Assembly: GCA_900544295.1 (NCBI GenBank)
Contig: UQUO01000003.1
Location: 62,001 to 126,000, forward strand
Source: an uncultured Eubacteriales bacterium
GTDB lineage: Bacteria; Bacillota; Clostridia; Oscillospirales; Oscillospiraceae
Length of the DNA: 64,000 nucleotides
Direction of reading: 5' to 3'
In this document: piece after piece, positions 60,455 to 64,000 of the stretch
Layout of the letters: the number at the start of each line of letters is the position of its first letter
Numbering within the stretch: the stretch's first letter is position 1
Translations under genes and position numbers: made by a program
Notes under the pieces: model-generated
Database searches by the model: none
What the model was told of the DNA's origin: nothing
The model's input: the letters and a program-made list of their open reading frames with translations, nothing else

Positions 60455-60985
60455 ATGGCTCTCAGAAAGATACTTACAAGCGAGGAGAAGGCCCTCTATA
60501 AGCACTGCCGTGAGGTCACGAACTTCGATGGCAGGCTGCACACGCTGCTTGACGACATGCGCGACACGCTTATGCAGGCGGACGGCGTCGGGCTTGCCGC
60601 GCCCCAGGTGGGCGTGCTGCGCCGGGCGGTGCTCGTGCTGGAGACGAACGTCCCTGAGGGCGAGCGGCCGTATATCCTTGAGCTGATAAACCCGGAGATA
60701 ATCGAAAGCTCCGGCGAACAGTACGGCCCGGAGGGCTGCCTCTCCGTGCCGGGCCGCTATGGCCTGGTCGAGCGCCCGATGGAGGTCACTGTCCGCGCCC
60801 AGGACCGGGACGGCAAGAGCTTTGAGGTACATGGCACTGGCCTCACCGCTCGCGCCTTCTGCCACGAGCTGGACCACCTGGAGGGCGTCGTCTTCACCTC
60901 ACGTGCAGACCGCATGCTGACGGATGAGGAACTCGAAACCGGCAGCTGGATGGACGACGAGGACGCGGAGGAAGAGAGCGAATGA
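60455..60985 (+). CDS. def: Peptide deformylase
   Basis: A 176-residue metalloenzyme that removes the N-formyl group from nascent proteins. The three family motifs are GVGLAAPQVG, EGCLSVPG and HELDHLEG, supplying the cysteine, histidines and glutamate of the active site. An acidic C-terminal tail follows. AGGAGG is 6 bases before the ATG. It overlaps fmt by 4 bases; the two enzymes add and remove the formyl group. Confidence 0.97.
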   Translation: MALRKILTSEEKALYKHCREVTNFDGRLHTLLDDMRDTLMQADGVGLAAPQVGVLRRAVLVLETNVPEGERPYILELINPEIIESSGEQYGPEGCLSVPGRYGLVERPMEVTVRAQDRDGKSFEVHGTGLTARAFCHELDHLEGVVFTSRADRMLTDEELETGSWMDDEDAEEESE

Positions 60986-61908
60986 GCCTGCGCGTAGTTT
61001 TTATGGGCACCCCGGACTTTGCCTCCGCCTCGCTGGAGGCGCTACTCGACGCGGGCATAGAGGTTGCGGCGGTCTTCACCCAGCCGGATAAGCCGCGCGA
61101 CAGGGGCATGAAGCCGGCGTTCTCGCCCGTAAAGGAGCTGGCGCTGGAGCGGGGCATTGAGGTATATCAGCCCGCCTCCATGCGCGCGCCGGAGGCTGCT
61201 GAGGCGCTCCGCGCCCTCGCGCCGGACGTCCTCGCCGTCGTGGCCTACGGCAAAATACTGCCCGACGAGGTGCTGGCCATACCGCGCCTCGGCAGCGTGA
61301 ACGTCCACGGCTCGCTCCTTCCCAAGTACCGCGGCGCCGCGCCCATACAGTGGGCCGTGCTGAACGGCGATGAGGTCACGGGCGTCAGCACCATGTACCT
61401 GGCCCACGACATGGACGCGGGCGACATCATCTATACCGAGGAAACGCCCATAGGCGAGTATGAGACGGCGGGCGAGCTGTTTGACCGCCTGGCTGCAATG
61501 GGCGCAAAGCTGCTGGTGAATACCCTGCGCGATATCGAGGCCGGCACCGCCCCGCGCAGGCCGCAGGAGCACGAAAAGGCCAGCTACGTGAAGCAGCTGG
61601 ACAAGAGCATGTGCCCCATAGACTGGGCAAAGAGCCCGCGCGAGATAATAAAGCATATTTGCGGCCTCAACCCCTGGCCAGTCGCCACGATGGCCCTGGA
61701 TGGAGCGACGCTCAAGGTCTACAGGGCCGAGTATACGGACACCGTGACGGATAAAGCCCCAGGCAGCGTCGTCTCCGCCGGAAAGGCGGGGCTTGAGATA
61801 GCCTGCGGAGGCGGGCGAACGGTGCGCGTGACGGAGCTGCAGGCCCCGGGCAAGCGGCGCATGGAGGCCGCAGCCTGGCTGTTGGGCCACCCCGTGAAGG
61901 TAGTATGA
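60982..61908 (+). CDS. fmt: Methionyl-tRNA formyltransferase
   Basis: A 308-residue formyltransferase. MGTPDFASASLEAL is the N-terminus, QPDKPRDRGMK the substrate loop, and the catalytic motif reads HGSLLPKYRGAAPIQWA, with the C-terminal tRNA-binding domain present. It overlaps def and rsmB by 4 bases each. The zinc-peptidase and DUF116 genes that often sit in this operon are absent. Confidence 0.97.
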   Translation: MSLRVVFMGTPDFASASLEALLDAGIEVAAVFTQPDKPRDRGMKPAFSPVKELALERGIEVYQPASMRAPEAAEALRALAPDVLAVVAYGKILPDEVLAIPRLGSVNVHGSLLPKYRGAAPIQWAVLNGDEVTGVSTMYLAHDMDAGDIIYTEETPIGEYETAGELFDRLAAMGAKLLVNTLRDIEAGTAPRRPQEHEKASYVKQLDKSMCPIDWAKSPREIIKHICGLNPWPVATMALDGATLKVYRAEYTDTVTDKAPGSVVSAGKAGLEIACGGGRTVRVTELQAPGKRRMEAAAWLLGHPVKVV

Positions 61909-63197
61909 GGGCCGCAAACGGGCGTGAGGCCGCGCTGGAGGCCATGCGCAGGCAGCGCCGCGCCGGAGCCTACTCCGCGGACGCCGTGGACGCCGTGATA
62001 CGTGAGGCCGCTCTGGAGCCGCGCGAGGCCGCATTTTGCACGCGTATAGTTCGGGAAACGCTGCAAAACCTGTATTTTATTGACCATTACCTCGATTTGT
62101 GGTGCAAAACGCCCACAAAACGACTTGAACCCGCGGTGCTGGATATCCTGCGCATTTCGGCGGCGCAGCTGCTGTTCATGGACCGCGTGCCGCCCTCCGC
62201 GGCGGTGAACGAGGGCGTGAAGCTCTGCGGCAAGGCCGGGTGCTCTCGTGCCTCGGGCCTTGTTAACTCCGTTCTTCGCCGCGTCTCGGAAAACAGGGCC
62301 GCGCTGCCGGAGATACCGGGCGCCGGCACGGCGGAGTATCTCTCCATACGGTACAGCCATGCGCTCTGGCAGGTGCGCGAGCTGATAGAGCTCCGGGGCT
62401 ACGAGGGCGCGCAGGCTGTCCTGCACTGCAATAACGCCGAACCGCCGCTCAATTTGCAGGCTAACACTCTCCGCACAAGCGCGGAAGAGCTTGCAGAGAG
62501 GCTCGGCTCCGCAGGATTTGAGCCACGTTCAGGCCGCCTGGAGGGCGAGCTCGTCCTCGACGGAGCAGGCCGCGCCGACCTCCTTCCAGGCTATGCCGAG
62601 GGCCTGTTCTACATCCAGGACGAGGCCGCGCGCCGCGCGGTCATCGCCTCGGGCGCGGAGCCGGGCATGAACGTGCTCGACGCCTGCGCCGCCCCCGGCG
62701 GCAAGAGCTTCGCCGCCGCCATCCAGATGCGCGGCGAGGGGCGCATAGTCTCCTGCGACGTGCAGGGGAAAAAGCTGCGCCGCATAGAAGAGGGCGCGAG
62801 CCGACTCGGTATAGGCTGCATCGAGACAAGGCAGATGGACGCGCGCCGCCCGGCGGAGGAACTTCTGGGGGCGATGGACGTCGTAATAGCCGACGCACCC
62901 TGCTCCGGCCTAGGCGTCATCCGGAAGAAGCCGGAGATACGCTTCAAGCCCGAGTCGGAGCTGTCTGCCCTGCCCGGCATACAGCTCGACATCCTGCGCG
63001 GCCTCGCAGCCTGCGTAAAGCCGGGCGGGACGCTGCTTTACTCCACCTGCACCCTCAGAAAATACGAAAATGAGGACGTCGTTGCGGCCTTCTTGACTGA
63101 AAACAACGGCTTCAAGGCGCTGGAAATGCGCACTTTGTGGCCGGATATAGACGATACGGACGGTTTTTTTCTATGCAGGCTGGTAAGATCGACATAA
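61905..63197 (+). CDS. rsmB: 16S rRNA (cytosine-967-C5) methyltransferase
   Basis: A 430-residue enzyme with an N-terminal NusB-like RNA-binding domain (about 1-140) and a Rossmann SAM-dependent domain. VLDACAAPGGKS is the SAM-binding motif, ADAPCSGLGVIRKKPEIR and YSTCTL supply the two catalytic cysteines. It overlaps the rlmN start by 25 bases. Confidence 0.96.
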   Translation: MRAANGREAALEAMRRQRRAGAYSADAVDAVIREAALEPREAAFCTRIVRETLQNLYFIDHYLDLWCKTPTKRLEPAVLDILRISAAQLLFMDRVPPSAAVNEGVKLCGKAGCSRASGLVNSVLRRVSENRAALPEIPGAGTAEYLSIRYSHALWQVRELIELRGYEGAQAVLHCNNAEPPLNLQANTLRTSAEELAERLGSAGFEPRSGRLEGELVLDGAGRADLLPGYAEGLFYIQDEAARRAVIASGAEPGMNVLDACAAPGGKSFAAAIQMRGEGRIVSCDVQGKKLRRIEEGASRLGIGCIETRQMDARRPAEELLGAMDVVIADAPCSGLGVIRKKPEIRFKPESELSALPGIQLDILRGLAACVKPGGTLLYSTCTLRKYENEDVVAAFLTENNGFKALEMRTLWPDIDDTDGFFLCRLVRST

Positions 63198-64000
63198 AAT
63201 CGCTGCTCCCGGAGGAGCTTGCCGCCGCCCTGGCAGAGATGGGCGAGAAGGGCTTTCGCGCAAAGCAGGTCTTCGCCTGGCTGGGCCGCGGCGTGGAGAG
63301 CTTCGACGAGATGACGGACCTCTCGAAGGCGCTGCGGGCCAAGCTGGATGAGCGCTTTTTCCTGCATCCACCGAAGGTGCTCCGAAAGCAGGTCTCCGCC
63401 GAGGACGGCACAATAAAATACCTCTGGGGCCTTGCGGACGGCAACGCCGTAGAGACCGTCGTCATGCGCTATCACCACGGCAACACCGTCTGCATCTCGA
63501 CGCAGGTCGGCTGCCGTCAGGGCTGCGCCTTCTGCGCCTCGACCATCGGCGGCCTCATAAGGGGGCTGGAGCCCTCGGAAATGCTGGACGAGGTCATGTT
63601 TTCGCAGAAGGAATCAGGCCTGCCCATCTCGAATATCGTCCTTATGGGCATCGGTGAGCCTCTTGACAACTTCGATAACGTCATGAAGTTCCTCAAACTG
63701 GTAAATCATCCGCAAAGCTTGAACATCGGAATGAGGCATATCTCGCTTTCCACATGCGGGCTGACAGAAAAGTTTGACAAACTGGCCGCACTTAATTTAC
63801 AATTAACTTTATCTGTTTCCCTGCACGCGCCGGACGACGAGACGCGCTCGCGCCTCATGCCGGCGAACCGTGGCAGGGGAGTGGCAGAGCTGATGGACGC
63901 CTGCGAGCGGTATTTTAAAACCACTGGCAGACGGATATCCTTTGAGTACGCCATGATAAACGGCGTGAACGACACGCCGCGCCAGGCGCAGCTGCTTGCC
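63173..64000 (+). CDS. rlmN: 23S rRNA/tRNA adenine C2 methyltransferase RlmN, 3' end outside window
   Basis: The first 276 codons of a radical-SAM methyltransferase, still open at the window end. The N-terminal domain reads KIDIKSLLPEELAAALAEMG, the radical-SAM cluster is CRQGCAFC (C-x3-C-x2-C), and GIGEPLDNFDNV is conserved. It methylates A2503 of 23S rRNA and A37 of some tRNAs. The ATG at 63173 lies inside rsmB; no strong ribosome-binding site is visible, so translational coupling is likely. A segment at about 63690-63815 is unusually AT-rich and holds a near-consensus promoter. Confidence 0.95.
   Translation, partial: MQAGKIDIKSLLPEELAAALAEMGEKGFRAKQVFAWLGRGVESFDEMTDLSKALRAKLDERFFLHPPKVLRKQVSAEDGTIKYLWGLADGNAVETVVMRYHHGNTVCISTQVGCRQGCAFCASTIGGLIRGLEPSEMLDEVMFSQKESGLPISNIVLMGIGEPLDNFDNVMKFLKLVNHPQSLNIGMRHISLSTCGLTEKFDKLAALNLQLTLSVSLHAPDDETRSRLMPANRGRGVAELMDACERYFKTTGRRISFEYAMINGVNDTPRQAQLLA
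63774..63803 (+). promoter_or_regulatory. Putative internal promoter within rlmN
   Basis: A perfect -35 TTGACA (63774-63779), an 18-base spacer and -10 TACAAT (63798-63803), in an AT-rich stretch of the coding sequence. It could drive the genes after rlmN, which are outside the window (commonly a PP2C phosphatase, a PASTA kinase and rsgA). Confidence 0.55.

Overview
The window is GC-rich and almost fully coding, with short operons, many 1-8 bp stop/start overlaps and frequent TTG/GTG starts. The gene content points to an anaerobic, endospore-lineage Firmicute of class Clostridia, most likely an Oscillospiraceae-type gut bacterium. The evidence is an IspH-ribosomal protein S1 fusion, DapL-type lysine/DAP synthesis, RNase J, CdaA/CdaR, RemA, RbgA, CarD and the sporulation protein YtfJ (GerW). 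No insertion sequence, prophage, CRISPR array or rRNA operon is visible. The assignment rests on gene families, not a database match.

Layout. 1-3303: end of polA, a metallopeptidase fused to a degenerate phosphatase domain, rimI, tsaD, radC. 3304-4878: an intergenic region with DnaA-box-like repeats, tRNA-Thr(CGT), birA and a tiny membrane protein. 4888-8060 (minus strand): an ABC transporter of the TrpXYZ type, preceded by a short leader ORF dense in Phe and Tyr codons plus a terminator. 8133-11511: hypA (minus) and a divergent 903-residue iron-sulfur/flavin oxidoreductase. 11547-16522: dapF, dapL, nagB, glmM and a GlmU-like acetyltransferase (lysine/peptidoglycan precursors and amino sugars). 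16555-22222: rpe, recR, RNase J, a MalY-like aminotransferase, an M19 dipeptidase and an ArsC-like protein. 22289-27363: a radical-SAM pair, a CAT-family acetyltransferase and molybdopterin genes moaA, moaC and MOSC. 27379-31866: rplS, lepB, rbgA, rnhB, yraN, thrC. 31905-39343: a DUF1540 protein, a phosphoesterase, then tig-clpP-clpX-lon-ysxC (proteostasis). 39378-44474: M50 protease, scpA, scpB, DUF2953, ytfJ, a D,D-carboxypeptidase and rluB. 44517-50238: RpiR regulator, BaiN-like flavoprotein, cmk, plsC, ispH-rpsA. 50270-53527: carD, ispD, ispF, DUF3343 and a cysteine desulfurase. 53534-64000: cdaA, cdaR, rseC-like, yicC, remA, gmk, rpoZ, priA, def, fmt, rsmB and the start of rlmN.

Most genes are housekeeping genes in conserved order. 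The most interesting signal is regulatory: the region upstream of the ABC transporter (7778-8060) reads as a complete ribosome-mediated attenuator, with promoter, Shine-Dalgarno, a 49-codon peptide with 10 Phe/Tyr in 15 residues, a stop codon inside a potential antiterminator strand, and an intrinsic terminator. It predicts that the transporter takes up phenylalanine and/or tyrosine. Other notable signals are internal expression signals inside ispH-rpsA and rlmN, each within an AT-rich patch of a GC-rich gene, and the metallopeptidase-pseudophosphatase fusion.
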